This document shows positions 1 through 9,833 of a stretch of 64,000 nucleotides of DNA, one piece after another. Both the position numbers and the translations under genes were made by a program. Origin of the DNA: Trigonopsis variabilis (taxonomy: Eukaryota; Ascomycota; Trigonopsidomycetes; Trigonopsidales; Trigonopsidaceae); assembly GCA_003707065.3 (NCBI GenBank), contig PPXM03000010.1, positions 1 to 64,000 on the forward strand, written 5' to 3'. Within the stretch, counting starts at the first letter, position 1; each line of letters begins with the position of its first letter. The notes under the pieces are model-generated. The model searched no databases. It worked only from the letters and a program-made list of their open reading frames with translations, and had not been told where the DNA came from.

Positions 1-97
1 TATAAAAGGACTACTTTATGTACAGATAAATAATACAAGACAGCAATACAGTCGCCCACCTTCCTAGTCAATACAGGTACAATCCAAAATTTTAACA
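1..97 (-). mobile_element. Solo LTR fragment, cut by window start
   Basis: This is the 5' part of the LTR family found repeatedly in the first 3.5 kb, lying in reverse orientation. It ends with TTTTAACA, the complement of the family's TGTTAAGA start. The rest lies before the window. No element genes flank it, so it is a fossil solo LTR or a remnant of one. The superfamily (Ty1/copia or Ty3/gypsy) cannot be decided from an LTR alone. Confidence 0.8.
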
Positions 98-633
98 AAG
101 TCTACCTACCCAGTGGTAAGCTTAGTTGGACAATCCTGTATAACACCTTAATCACAACTCTGTCAATGAATTTAAGTTTCAGTGCTCTAGGGTTCTAGTC
201 TCAATGCAGACTCTGCTAGGGAGGAAGATCAACAACAATTTACTAGTGGGGTGGTCACAGTTATGGCTTGTGGGTCAGCTATGTGGAGATCAAAGCTCCA
301 ATGATGTATTATCAGTCGACGATTGAACCAAGAATGTCAGTCTCTCTGGGCTGTCATGACGATGTTCGCTTGCGTACTTGAATTCGTGAACGTGGATTTC
401 ATAAGCTTGCCTATATATGGGAGATAATGTTGGTACCAGAAAGTATGTTCCGCTCGCGCGAATGATGTGACCTACTACCTGTCGCTTCTCTTTGCACACT
501 AAGATGGCATTGTCCAATCCAAACCTGTGTATCAGCAGATATCTTGGCAAATGGGCTAATGAGGAATATAGCTCTTCTCTATTTAGCCTGGAAGTCATAT
601 TTGAGACAAAACAGCTATTATCTTACAAAAAGG
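98..633. other. Gene-free interval inside LTR cluster
   Basis: I see no supportable host gene here. A degenerate scrap resembling the 3' end of the LTR family (TTTCAGTGCTCTAG) lies near 168-200. A reverse-strand open frame at 290-598 has no recognisable domain and may be a decayed element fragment. Confidence 0.5.
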
Positions 634-736
634 GCATGCGGCTGTCTGATTCTCTTTGTCTCACTTCAAACACTGCTTTGGCCTCTTTGTTCTTACACAA
701 TGCACTGTTGAATGTTTCAGTGCTCTAGTCTCAATA
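634..736 (+). mobile_element. Degenerate LTR 3' fragment
   Basis: The stretch keeps, in order, the CGGCTG..TTCTCTTTGTC block, one ACAATGCACTGT palindrome-like unit, TGAATGTTTCAGTG and CTAGTCTCAATA, which are landmarks of the 3' half of the LTR family. It is clearly more diverged than the copies at 2220 and 3166, so it is probably older. Confidence 0.6.
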
Positions 737-1071
737 GAAAAATCACTTTGCATTGAAGAATTTGTCAATAGCTTAATTAATTAAATTATAGTTCATTACT
801 ACTGTTTCAAATCTAACTGATCCAATGATCATATGCAAAATATTGAAATGTAGGCTGGAGGCAATGCATTACCAGGCCTATATAGCTGTTGAAATAACTC
901 GGTAGCTAAATACGAAATGTAGTTCGGAACAGCTTGCTTATTATGCCAATCTCATCTGAGCGCGGCCCGAAAGTGTCTTGGTGGAGCACATAGACTACTC
1001 CTACTTGCAACGTCTCAATGTAAATAGCTATAATTTACTATCTCCTTCTAATACATCTCTCGCTATTAACA
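737..1071. other. AT-rich non-coding interval
   Basis: No gene, RNA or clear repeat can be supported here. The sequence is AT-rich with frequent stops in all frames. Confidence 0.5.
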
Positions 1072-1216
1072 TGAACCAGTCACTTAGTCAAGTAGTCAAG
1101 TAATCAAATAGTCACTCAGTCTAGCCATCAAGCTGTCAAAACGTCATCGTGCAAATCATCAAGTCGCGAACCACTAAAGTACTAAGTGCGAAGTCATCAA
1201 GTCGTCAAGTCAATGA
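1072..1216. repeat. Degenerate short tandem repeat (GTCAAGTA-like)
   Basis: Roughly 8-10 bp units of the type AGTCAAGTA, CATCAAGTC and AGTCACT recur imperfectly over about 145 bp. The array ends shortly before an LTR scrap. It resembles a decayed minisatellite, and no coding potential was seen. Confidence 0.45.
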
Positions 1217-1276
1217 AACTGTTCAACCTCCTGACCGCTACCATCTCAATCCTGTTGAGACTGGAAGTCTAACTGA

Positions 1277-1605
1277 TGTTAAGATTTGGAATTGTACCTG
1301 TATTGACTAGGAAGGTGGGCGACTGTATTGCTGTATTGTATTATTTATCTGTACATAAAGTAGTCCTTTTATATTAGTCTTCGGATATTCTTATCCGAGA
1401 CAGACCACACTATTTCACCAAAGAAAGCAATACGGCTGATTGCTTCTCTTTGTCTTACACAATGCATTGTTCTCACTCACACAATGCATTGTTCTCACTC
1501 ACACAATGCATTGTTCCCATTGTCTTCATACAATGCATTGTTCTCATTGTCTTACACACAATGCATTGTTGAATGTTTCAGTGTTCTAGACTTCCAGTCT
1601 CAACA
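1277..1605 (+). mobile_element. Solo LTR, full length
   Basis: A 329-bp LTR starting TGTTAAGATT and ending CAGTCTCAACA, with a TATA-like TTTTATATTAG, a perfect stem-loop just downstream (TCGGATA..TATCCGA) and five copies of ACAATGCATTGT. It appears to sit inside an older reverse-oriented copy whose first bases (TGTTGAGACTGGAAGTC) are at 1254. Flanks are ACTGA and ACTAT, so the target duplication is diverged or was lost by recombination. Confidence 0.85.
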
Positions 1606-1645
1606 ACTATTTCATCATAATGCATTAATTATTGAATGTTTCAGT

Positions 1646-1829
1646 TGTTAAGACTGGAAGTCTAGAATAATGCATAGTGATGAAATTCTGTGGTCTGTCT
1701 CGGATTAGATATTCCGAAGAGATATACTGTATTAATATAAAAGGATACAGTACGTACAAATAAATAATACAAGAAATCCAATCGTCGCCCACCTTCCTAA
1801 TCAATACAGGTTCAATCCAAATTTTAACA
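1646..1829 (-). mobile_element. Short, diverged solo LTR
   Basis: Both family ends are present in reverse orientation (TGTTAAGACTGGAAGTC at 1646, TTTTAACA at 1829). The copy is only 184 bp because it lacks most of the palindrome array. It keeps the TATA-like block and the GCCCACCTTCCTA block. There is no matching 5-bp duplication. Its divergence suggests an older insertion. Confidence 0.75.
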
Positions 1830-2165
1830 AATCCGTCAAATCCTGAATCCATATGTTTATCAATGTAATCGGTAAACAGCCAGAAATCAGTGTTTCATAT
1901 TGTTAATATTGTTATTTTGTCTTTATTAGTACTTTTTTAGAGAATTACAAAAATAGACCTTATTTAAAGAAAATTTAGGATTTAATGATTTGTTTAATAA
2001 AAATAGTATATATGAATTTCATTATAAGTCAACTTACGCGATCTTTATAATTCATTAACTATTTAAAACGTGTATACTATCAACTATATACTATTTTATT
2101 AAATGTAAATAAAATTGAAGGTGTAAAAATATGAGTGCCTTAAAATTATCAAAAAAAGAAATCAT
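1830..2165. other. AT-rich interval between LTRs
   Basis: Very AT-rich sequence with no coding frame and no element genes. It may be old intergenic DNA or a fully decayed repeat. Confidence 0.5.
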
Positions 2166-2725
2166 TGTTTTAAAATTCGGACTAAACCTGTATTGACTAG
2201 AAAGATGGGCCACTGTATTTGTTAAGATTTTGGATTGTACCTGTATTGACTAGGAAGGTGGGCGACTGTATTGCTGTATTGTATTATTTATCTGTACATA
2301 AAGTAGTCCTTTTATATTAGCCTTCGGATATTCTTATCCGAGACAGACCACACTATTTCGCCAAAGAAAGCAATACGGCTGATTGCTTCTCTTTGTCTTA
2401 CTCGCACAATGCATTGTTCTCATTGTCTTACACAATGCATTGTTCCTATTGTCTTACACAATGCATTGTTCCTATTGTCTTACACACAATGCATTGTTGA
2501 ATGTTTCAGTGTTCTAGACTTCCAGTCTTAACAGTATTGATGTCTTGTTTTGTTGTATTCTATTATTTATCTGTACATAGAGCCTTTTATATTAGTCCTT
2601 GGATATTCTGATCTGAGACAGACCAGAGTATTTTACCAAAGAAAGCAATACGGCTGATTGCTTCTCTTTTGTCTTACACAATGCATTGTTGAATGTTTCA
2701 GCGTTCTAGACTTCCAGTCTCAGCA
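2166..2725 (+). mobile_element. Older LTR split by a younger LTR
   Basis: The left piece (2166-2219) carries CCTGTATTGACTAG. The right piece (about 2534-2725) carries TTATTTATCTGTACATAG, a TATA-like block, a single ACAATGCATTGT and ends CCAGTCTCAGCA. A younger copy occupies 2220-2533. The outer copy shows more substitutions, as expected for the recipient of a nested insertion. Confidence 0.8.
2220..2533 (+). mobile_element. Young solo LTR nested in older LTR
   Basis: A 314-bp LTR from TGTTAAGATT to CAGTCTTAACA, with perfect 8-bp terminal inverted repeats (TGTTAAGA / TCTTAACA) and a 5-bp target duplication GTATT at 2215-2219 and 2534-2538. It has four ACAATGCATTGT units, a TATA-like TTTTATATTAG and the TCGGATA/TATCCGA stem-loop. 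By eye it is nearly identical to the copy at 3166-3474, so the family has been active relatively recently. Confidence 0.92.
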
Positions 2726-2726
2726 A

Positions 2727-2828
2727 TATAAAAGGAATACTTTATGTACAGATAGAAGATAAAAGACAAGGCAGCAATACATTACACTTGCCCACCTCAC
2801 TAGTCAATACAGTCCAATTTTTGTAACA
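2727..2828 (-). mobile_element. Reverse LTR fragment
   Basis: It starts at TATAAAAGG, continues through CTTTATGTACAGAT and CTAGTCAATACA and ends TTGTAACA. It matches the 5' third of the family in reverse. It abuts the 3' end of the outer LTR directly, so that LTR probably inserted into this one. Confidence 0.7.
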
Positions 2829-2845
2829 GGGATGGATATGCTTCT

Positions 2846-2919
2846 GGTGAAATCCCTGGGTTCGAAGCCCTCATAGGGCTGGCTAGGATTCGAACCTGCG
2901 CTCGCAGAGGGAATTCACC
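2846..2919. repeat. Inverted pair of tRNA-like B-box sequences
   Basis: The left arm reads GGTGAAATCCCT..GGGTTCGAAGCCCT. The right arm, on the minus strand, reads GGTGAATTCCCT..AGGTTCGAATCCT. Each arm holds a good match to the Pol III B box (GGTTCGAANCC), and the right arm is preceded by a partial A-box-like TTAGCAGCTCGGT on the minus strand. No full cloverleaf with an anticodon arm can be folded, so this may be a SINE-like or tRNA-derived relic rather than a working tRNA. Confidence 0.4.
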
Positions 2920-3165
2920 GAGCTGCTAAACAGAGGTGATCTGGGGTCTACAGTGACAGCTAGAGGAAGATATTTAAATGATTTACTGTCAAGTAATAAC
3001 CTCTACGGTGCTGAATTTACCGGGACCTGAATCGCTCCGAAGAATGAACTTTGGAAATCGAGATGGTTCTCGTAGCAAGTCCAGCAATAAGAGATTATGT
3101 GCACTTAACCAATGTAAGCAGAATATAAGTTTATATACGATTTCAACATTTCTCTATTTGAAAAC

Positions 3166-3474
3166 TGTTAAGACTGGAAGTCTAGAACACTGAAACATTC
3201 AACAATGCATTGTGTAAGACAATGAGAACAATGCATTGTATAAAGACAATGGGAACAATGCATTGTGTGAGTGAGAACAATGCATTGTGCGAGTAAGACA
3301 AAGAGAAGCAATCAGCCGTATTGCTTTCTTTGGTGAAATAGTGTGGTCTGTCTCGGATAAGAATATCCGAAGGCTAATATAAAAGGACTACTTTATGTAC
3401 AGATAAAAAATACAAGACAACAATACAGTCGCCCACCTTCCTAGTCAATACAGGTACAATCCAAAATCTTAACA
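3166..3474 (-). mobile_element. Solo LTR with intact target duplication
   Basis: A 309-bp LTR in reverse orientation, beginning TGTTAAGACTGG and ending AAAATCTTAACA. The 5-bp duplication AAAAC lies at 3161-3165 and 3475-3479. It contains four ACAATGCATTGT palindromes and the TATA/stem-loop block. Perfect flanks and near identity to the 2220 copy indicate a young insertion reduced to a solo LTR by recombination. Confidence 0.93.
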
Positions 3475-3479
3475 AAAAC

Positions 3480-4055
3480 TATACAAAAGAAATAGAAATA
3501 AATTTGGCAAAATTGGAAGGTTGGACAAGAATGACAAAAATGTGAACTGAAAAAGAGGCAGAATCGATTCTATGTTATGATATATATCAAAGTCGGAAAT
3601 GAAGTATAGTAGCATAAATAGACGATAGCGCACCGCACCTGCTCTGATGGAAAGTTAATTTTGATATCTACAAAGGATTTTCAGACAGAGATTATATATA
3701 TTCTTCACGTACTCATGCCTATTCTCTGCAGACAGAAAGATCAGATTTGCCTTTATCTTAGGTATTTAAGTATTTTAAATACCCAACTATACCTATTAGG
3801 CGCTCATTGTTATTTCGGAATGAGATTTGCATAGTCGGAGTTAATTGTCCTCGGAGCTTTAGTTCAATTCTAGTCCCAACTGATCTAAAATGTGTGATCC
3901 GTTAGATCACTTGTACCAAACAAGTAATACACTCTAAACTGGCATAATTAAGGAAGAAGTATGCTCTTTATTTCACCGGTATTAGGAATTCGCCACTTTT
4001 CTGAGGCCATACTTCGTCCCCATATCTATATTGGGGAATAATTTGATGGTAGCCG
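3480..4055. other. Intergenic, AT-rich
   Basis: No gene is supported here. Two small inverted repeats are visible: GGTATTTAA/TTAAATACC near 3760-3785, and GTGATC/GATCAC near 3893-3910. They may be incidental or part of 3'-end structure downstream of the septation kinase gene. Confidence 0.4.
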
Positions 4056-7000
4056 TTATTCATATTCACAACAACTGACAATACTCTTAGCTAGCTCATT
4101 GACCAGGATAGCCTGATCGCTGCATGCTAGTTGTATCAACTTCCAAAGTAATCCATGACAACAAATATTTTTTCTCACGACTTCCTGAGCATGACTGTTC
4201 AAGAATAAGAGCAGGATCTTTAATCCATTCACACGTGCAATCACGTCAGAAAAGCGAAGCGATTTCTCAATTAAGAGGTAAATTCTTTTATCATTTGCTA
4301 GCATGACCTGTAGGGGTCCGCTCATCTGCAGAAGTTTAATAAAGGAAGAAAGTAAATCTGGAAACCTATCTTCATTCAAGACGAACGCATCAATCAAAGC
4401 TTCAGCATACTTCCTGTTTGCTATATGCCTCGCAAATTGAGAACTATCGTTGTCGAACCAGACAAGGAGTGAATCTAGAATGCTTTTTTGCCAGGAAAGC
4501 TCTCTACGTAGTAATCCGAAATAAAGGTCGAAGATTTTCTCTTTCCATAATAGAGAATGCGACAATAGCTTGCTACTTGGGAGCTCACACAGCAATGTCA
4601 AAGAAAAGTCACGGCATGGTAGCTGTTTTTCAATCGCAAACTTAATGATTTTCAGGAGGCCGGCGTTACAGGCTGTCTCTTGCCGTCCGGTGTTCAAGCG
4701 ACATAAATGGAACATTATATGAACGATAATGTTACAGAGTTCCTTTTCATCAGGAGTATCTTGATATAGTTTACTTACCTTTCTCTGTGTCACAGTCACT
4801 TTGCCATCGAGCAACTCAATAAGCTTAGTTGTCACGTTAGGGCTAGCTAACCATTTCTGGCTTTCTGGGGAAAGAGAAACGTTTTTGAATATCTTCAGTA
4901 TTTTTAAACACGCTGCTGGTTCAACTTCATTGATCTCGTTAAGAAATACTAGATTTAGACACTTTCTCAGTCTTTAATTACCTTCCAGACACTCATTCGT
5001 GAAAATTTTCTCTTTAACAGCGACATCTGTATATGAAAAAAAAGTAAAAATCTCAATGATTTCATCTCTGAGCTGAAGTGAATTTTGGTAAAGGTGAATA
5101 TTGGTTTGCCCTGATAACGATTCAAGGACCGAAAGTAGTTTTGAGGGAATCTGAAATGATTCCAGATAAATTGATACCTCATTCCGAGAGAGACCCTGTC
5201 TGTTAGATTTTCATGGCTAGATACTTGCTTGAATGAAAAAGAGAGAGTGGATCCCTTGGAGCCCTATAGCGGCAAGGTTTGCAAATTCATGCCATCTCTC
5301 AAGGAAATACGAGAATATTATTACCCCATCGTTGCTCATTAGCATCATCAAGCATTCAGGGGACTCTTTGACTATAAGATAAATTATCTTTGCGATTTTA
5401 ACCTGCACAGGAAGAGATCTAGAAGATAGAGAGAACTCCTTCAAAAAGAAAGTTCCTAGTATCATAAGTGGGGGTTTTAAGTTTTCTCACCTCCACAGAC
5501 GCAGAATCTCGTCAAGGCAGATAAGTCATTCCTGAATGTCTCTGGTCAGTAAACTTTCAATACTAGTTAATACCAAGAAAAGAATGTCAATTATAATGGA
5601 CTGTATATCTATACCGGTCGTGCGGCGCAAAATATTAACTAGGTGCTGAATAGCTCCAGCTTTGGAGAGCATCATAGAGAGTTCCGCGTCCAGAGTTAAC
5701 ATCCCAAGCTTCTGTTAGTCATCCAGGATAATTAAGCACTAAGTCAAAAATCATACCAGCTTATGTAAAGATTTATGTAAAACCTCCTGTGAGCTTTCAG
5801 ATGATAACTTCGAAATCAGATGTTTCACATCCTCTTTCGGTCTTGGATTGCTCATCTTTGATATTGTCGCTCTACGCCTTCCACCATCTTTGCTTTAGTA
5901 AAAATTGAGACGCACACATAGACGTACCTATGTCTTGATCTTCATTGTCGGCTTGGAAGAATAGATCGTCATCTCGGTTAACCTATGAGTTAGACTGGTT
6001 GACAAGAATTTATATGCCTTATCAGCCGATCCAAGCATCTTCAAATAGGGTTCTGAGAAACGGATGGGTTCATCAGAATCAAACAGATATGATCCCGAAT
6101 AGTCATCAATGGACTCGTAAGGTTCAACGCTAGAGGTTGCAGAGTTGTTAAAAACATGACTGTGTTCGTCGTCTTTCTTTGATGTTAATTTTGATCAAAC
6201 CGTACATACCACCATTAGTCTTTGCTTTGTTACTTTGTTTTCAATGTCATAAGAGTCGGCAAAGGATTCCGAATAATCTTCGATCTTACTGAGGTGGCTG
6301 ATGCAAAGCTCTTGAGCTTGAAGAGTACAGCTGGCAGTCTCTCTCGTGGAAAACAAAGGCATGTTATCAACATCAGAAAGATAAGGGCTCTGTCGTCGGA
6401 GCTTCGAAGAAGATAGCACCAAATCTCCTTCAAAATCAGAATCCCAAACATCATATCTGCCTCGAGCTTTATTATCATCAGTAGAGTTGTTACAATCTTC
6501 GTGTTTCTTCTCATATGCGGCAAGCTCATCAGCCCTAACTCTATTAGAATCCTTATAGTCATTCACATTTTCCTCGGTTGTTACAGACTCGGCGAAATCC
6601 GGGATCAGACTCGGTTGATACTTATTATTCATCTTGCGAGTTGCAATCCAAGGGTGTCTGAGAAGTTCGCTCGCGGTCAGGCGTAGATTTGGATCTTTTT
6701 GAAAACAATGAAGGAGAAAATCTTTAGCAGCCTAAGGTTAGTTATGTATTAAAGAATAACTTCATAATTACAGGAGAGATAAAGTTAGGAATGGGAGGAT
6801 GCTCATCATTCACAATTGCAAAGAGGGCTGGGATTTGATCCAATTCTGAATAGGGAGGTTTTCCCACGAGCAACTCTATAATTGTGCAACCAAGGCTCCT
6901 GCATTTTAGTCCTATTGCCTGTAGCTTATAAATACCACACATCGGACGCAGCCGAAGCTCCCATCAGCTCAATCACTTCTGGTGCCATCCAATTTGGGGT

Positions 7001-7681
7001 TCCAGCGACAGAAAAACTCCCAAGAGTTGATACATGAGTTGCTACCCCGAAATCAGCTAACTTCACAGAACCGTCTTTCGTGGCAAGAATATTTGCTCCT
7101 TTCACATCTCGATGTATAACACCTTGTCTATGCAAATAATCCAATCCCTCAAGAAGCTGTACAACATATCGGATGACTAGATTTTCAGGGAATTTGCCAA
7201 ATTTCTTAACAATATTGGCTAATGATCCATTTTCGCAGTATCTCATATTGTTAAAAAGAAGAAATCTGATTGCTCTTACTCTAATACAATAAATAGAGAA
7301 TCATTGGTCTGAACAAATCCATGATAAACAACAATATTTGGATGCTTCAATTAGATGATATTATGCCATTGTTTACATTCAGTCTCCTCAAAAGATCAAT
7401 CTCATCCTGGGCCATTAGTGTCATTGTACATATCAGACTCACAGTTATAGCTCCGACTTCAGATGACTTAATGAGAGCGAGATTGACTCGCTTCACAGCC
7501 ACTGTTTGTCCCGTTTCAAGGTTTAGAGCCCTGTATACAGATCCGAATGCACCTTTGCCTATGCAGTCTCCAAGAGTCAAATGTTAGATGATTCTGAGAG
7601 TCCACATACTAGACCCGATACTCCTGAGGCTCTGGCCGCATGGGTTATCGCGAGATCCTGAGGCATAGATGGATGCTCCAT
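4056..7681 (-). CDS. sepH: Septation initiation network kinase (SepH/Cdc7 family)
   Basis: Serine/threonine kinase of the septation initiation network, which acts at the spindle pole body to trigger cytokinesis. The N-terminal kinase domain shows [30 protein letters not shown] and [10 protein letters not shown], closing with RHPW. An acidic, low-complexity linker follows (about 5900-6630). The C-terminal part (4056-5720) is an armadillo-like helical region typical of filamentous-fungal SepH. Introns are tiny; four verified ones lie at 6899-6935 (37 nt), 7242-7279 (38), 7345-7376 (32) and 7407-7442 (36). The 5' end is unresolved. The first in-frame ATG would be at 7681, but its frame does not join the conserved TLGDCIGKG, where a stop (TAA) lies just upstream in that frame and no acceptor is visible. 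A sequencing indel or an unusual start is possible. Confidence 0.9.
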
Positions 7682-8212
7682 GAGAATGGATTCCGATTCC
7701 GACTTGAGACCTCTTGGCAACCTTCAAGAGAGGCCTATTTCAGGTCCTATTGATCAAACAATTCTAATAAAACAGCACAATGCGAAGTATTCTAATTGTA
7801 TTTTTTGTTGTACACTGGCCTTTTTTCGGACTAGATCACGTAGTTGTCGCGCTGATACGCAATCGATACGCACTCCGTAACGACAGACTTGTTACTGTTA
7901 AAAACTCGTCCAGTTAGTCTATATATATTACTCTATTTCTTCAAGATTTTTGAGATAGGTCAATACATTGCCTTGTAGCTGTGGTATGAAATCTTTGGAT
8001 CACAGAAGGTTGTATTAATATTTGCGTGCCCTTACGTCGCTAGAGCTTGCACTTGAAAGATTCAGAGAAACGCTATTCTTATATACGAAAATTAACATTA
8101 TTTGACGACAAAATTACTGTTTGGATACATCATTATATTTACCATCGATCTTAAGGTGTGATTTATTTCTCTCAGAGCGATTGAAAACCTGATATTAAGG
8201 CTCACCATCCTA
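7682..8212. other. Intergenic, divergent region
   Basis: It lies between the septation kinase start and a small plus-strand reading frame. I see no gene. It presumably holds the kinase promoter. Confidence 0.4.
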
Positions 8213-8431
8213 ATGGACAGTGAGAAAGAGAATCAAATTGATAATGAGACTTCCCATCTACCTATTATGAATTTTAGTCTCTCGGATAACGAGTTAGAGT
8301 ATACAGGCTCCAAAAATCAAGATCGCCATTGCCAAACGGAGGAGGATTTCAAACATCAGCTCGCCTTATTCTCCGTCCCAAGAGTCGAGTCATATAGCGA
8401 TCCTGGCTTAACCTCTGGGGAACAAAACTAA
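8213..8431 (+). CDS. Hypothetical small protein (72 aa), uncertain
   Basis: An ATG-initiated frame encoding an acidic, polar 72-residue protein that starts MDSEKENQIDNE. I do not recognise it. The same frame continues past its TAA for about 40 more codons to a second stop near 8554, with a plausible segment (ACAFCYLTNTPQTAVISLAL). The frame may therefore belong to a slightly longer gene with an unrecognised intron, or to a decayed gene. No domain, signal peptide or membrane segment is seen. Confidence 0.3.
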   Translation: MDSEKENQIDNETSHLPIMNFSLSDNELEYTGSKNQDRHCQTEEDFKHQLALFSVPRVESYSDPGLTSGEQN

Positions 8432-8700
8432 GAAAGTCTTAGCATACCTATAGATAGGGCATGCGCATTCTGCTATCTCACTAATACGCCGCAAACAGCC
8501 GTGATAAGCCTAGCTCTAAACAATCCATCAAAAATCCACATGGTTTTCTCTTAAATTTATTGCCTACAAGTCGACTGTTACGAAGAAAATAATTGTCATG
8601 TTCTAGAAAAAATCGTCTAAAAGTCATCCATTGAGATTGCTACAAGGGTCCCGGCATTGTCATGTGTCCTGAGTATACTCGTACGACCAGCCCTGTTGCT

Positions 8701-9139
8701 CTATCCTGATAATCGCTCGGAACTCAATATCCGCTCTCTCACATGTTTGTTGATCACTTCAGTGGTATACTCATCCAGAATATGTATCGTATTCATCATT
8801 CTTTTCTTGATGTCTGCGTTCTGATTAACATCGTTTGCGAAGTCTTCATCGGGTGCAGGTTCTTTATCTTCTTCGGAAGTACTATCTCGTTCTTCCAGCC
8901 TTCCTACAGCATTCTCCACTGTATTCGTATCTTCTCTATCATCTGATATAACGGTGAGTGGCACACTTCTAACAGTGTTATCATTCTTTCCTGTGAGGCT
9001 TTTCTCATCTTTCGTGCTTATCCTGCGCGTGAGCAAGGAATGTAATTCGAACTCACCCATCTCCATCATTTCGAGCAAGTTTTCTCAGTCTTTCAAGCTT
9101 TTTTTTTCTTCCTTCTGCAATTGATGCAAGGTCATTCAT
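8701..9139 (-). CDS. cwf18: Pre-mRNA splicing factor Cwf18 (CCDC12 family)
   Basis: Small component of the Prp19/Cdc5 (NineTeen) spliceosome complex. The N-terminus MNDLASIAEGRKKKLERLR matches the basic helix opening of the family. The C-terminus, rich in charged residues, ends with a helix of the type DIKKRM..LDEYTTEVINKHVRERI, which corresponds to the family's DLKRDL..RT..AI..LVRERI block. One 34-nt intron (GTGAGTTCGA..CGCGCAG, about 9018-9051) interrupts codon 28 and is required to keep frame. Start chosen at 9139 because upstream codons in the same frame show no conservation. The middle is divergent, so the family call rests on the two ends and overall size (about 135 aa). Confidence 0.7.
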
Positions 9140-9833
9140 CTTATAATTGTGCTCGAAGGATGAGACACGGGAACTCTCGTGTGTTGCTTCCGTTCTACGC
9201 TTCTGGTAGCGTTGCAATCTATGCACGAAATGAACAACAACGGAAGAGGAAGAGAATACTTCATATCCTGCTCTAATGCAGTTGATCCTGTTTTCAGTTC
9301 CGTTCCTAACTTTGAAGATTCTACTGATGGCCGAAACCACATGATATTACTAATACCCTCAAGGAACATGGACAGCTCTTGTGAAAAAAAAGGGGCCGAA
9401 AGCTAACAGCTAGGGCAATCGGAGATCTCTAACCAGGATCAGATCGATTATAAATTTCAATGACTACTAGAATGCCTAATTATAGTGAGAAGACATATCT
9501 TAAAGAAAGGTATAGCCTGCGGGCTCTCAGTCATTGAGACACAAAGTCATTTCCTGAGAGCAGGCCAAGAAACGCTTAGTTAGTGGGACATCTCAGACCA
9601 TCTCGCGGCGAGTCAACTCTTCATTGCAGAGTTGAGCATTCTCATTAATTGAGATCCTCGTAGTCCAATAAAGTTTTAGCAGATAAGGTTTAATAGGCTT
9701 CTACTGAATATGGGTCGCACTCAAGTTACTTTTCTCACTGCAACAAAGTGCACGCTTGACACACAAAGAGTGTTGACCTCTTTTATAGATTAAATTCTAT
9801 CCACATATAGTCTCGATATTCAGAATGCGGATT
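9140..9833. other. Intergenic
   Basis: This is the spacer between two tandem minus-strand genes. I see no gene. A small inverted repeat, CAACTCT/AGAGTTG, lies near 9614-9636. Confidence 0.4.

Noticed and set aside
290-598. Minus-strand open frame of 102 codons inside the LTR cluster
   Set aside because: No domain I can recognise and no ATG-linked context; at most a decayed element remnant, so not called a gene.
1440-1575. CRISPR-like array
   Set aside because: Short palindromes with similar, low-complexity spacers inside eukaryotic LTRs; no cas genes and a fungal genome.
1-3480. A complete retrotransposon flanked by the LTRs
   Set aside because: Neighbouring LTRs lie in opposing or nested orientations, and no gag-pol-like reading frames separate them; only solo LTRs and fragments are present.
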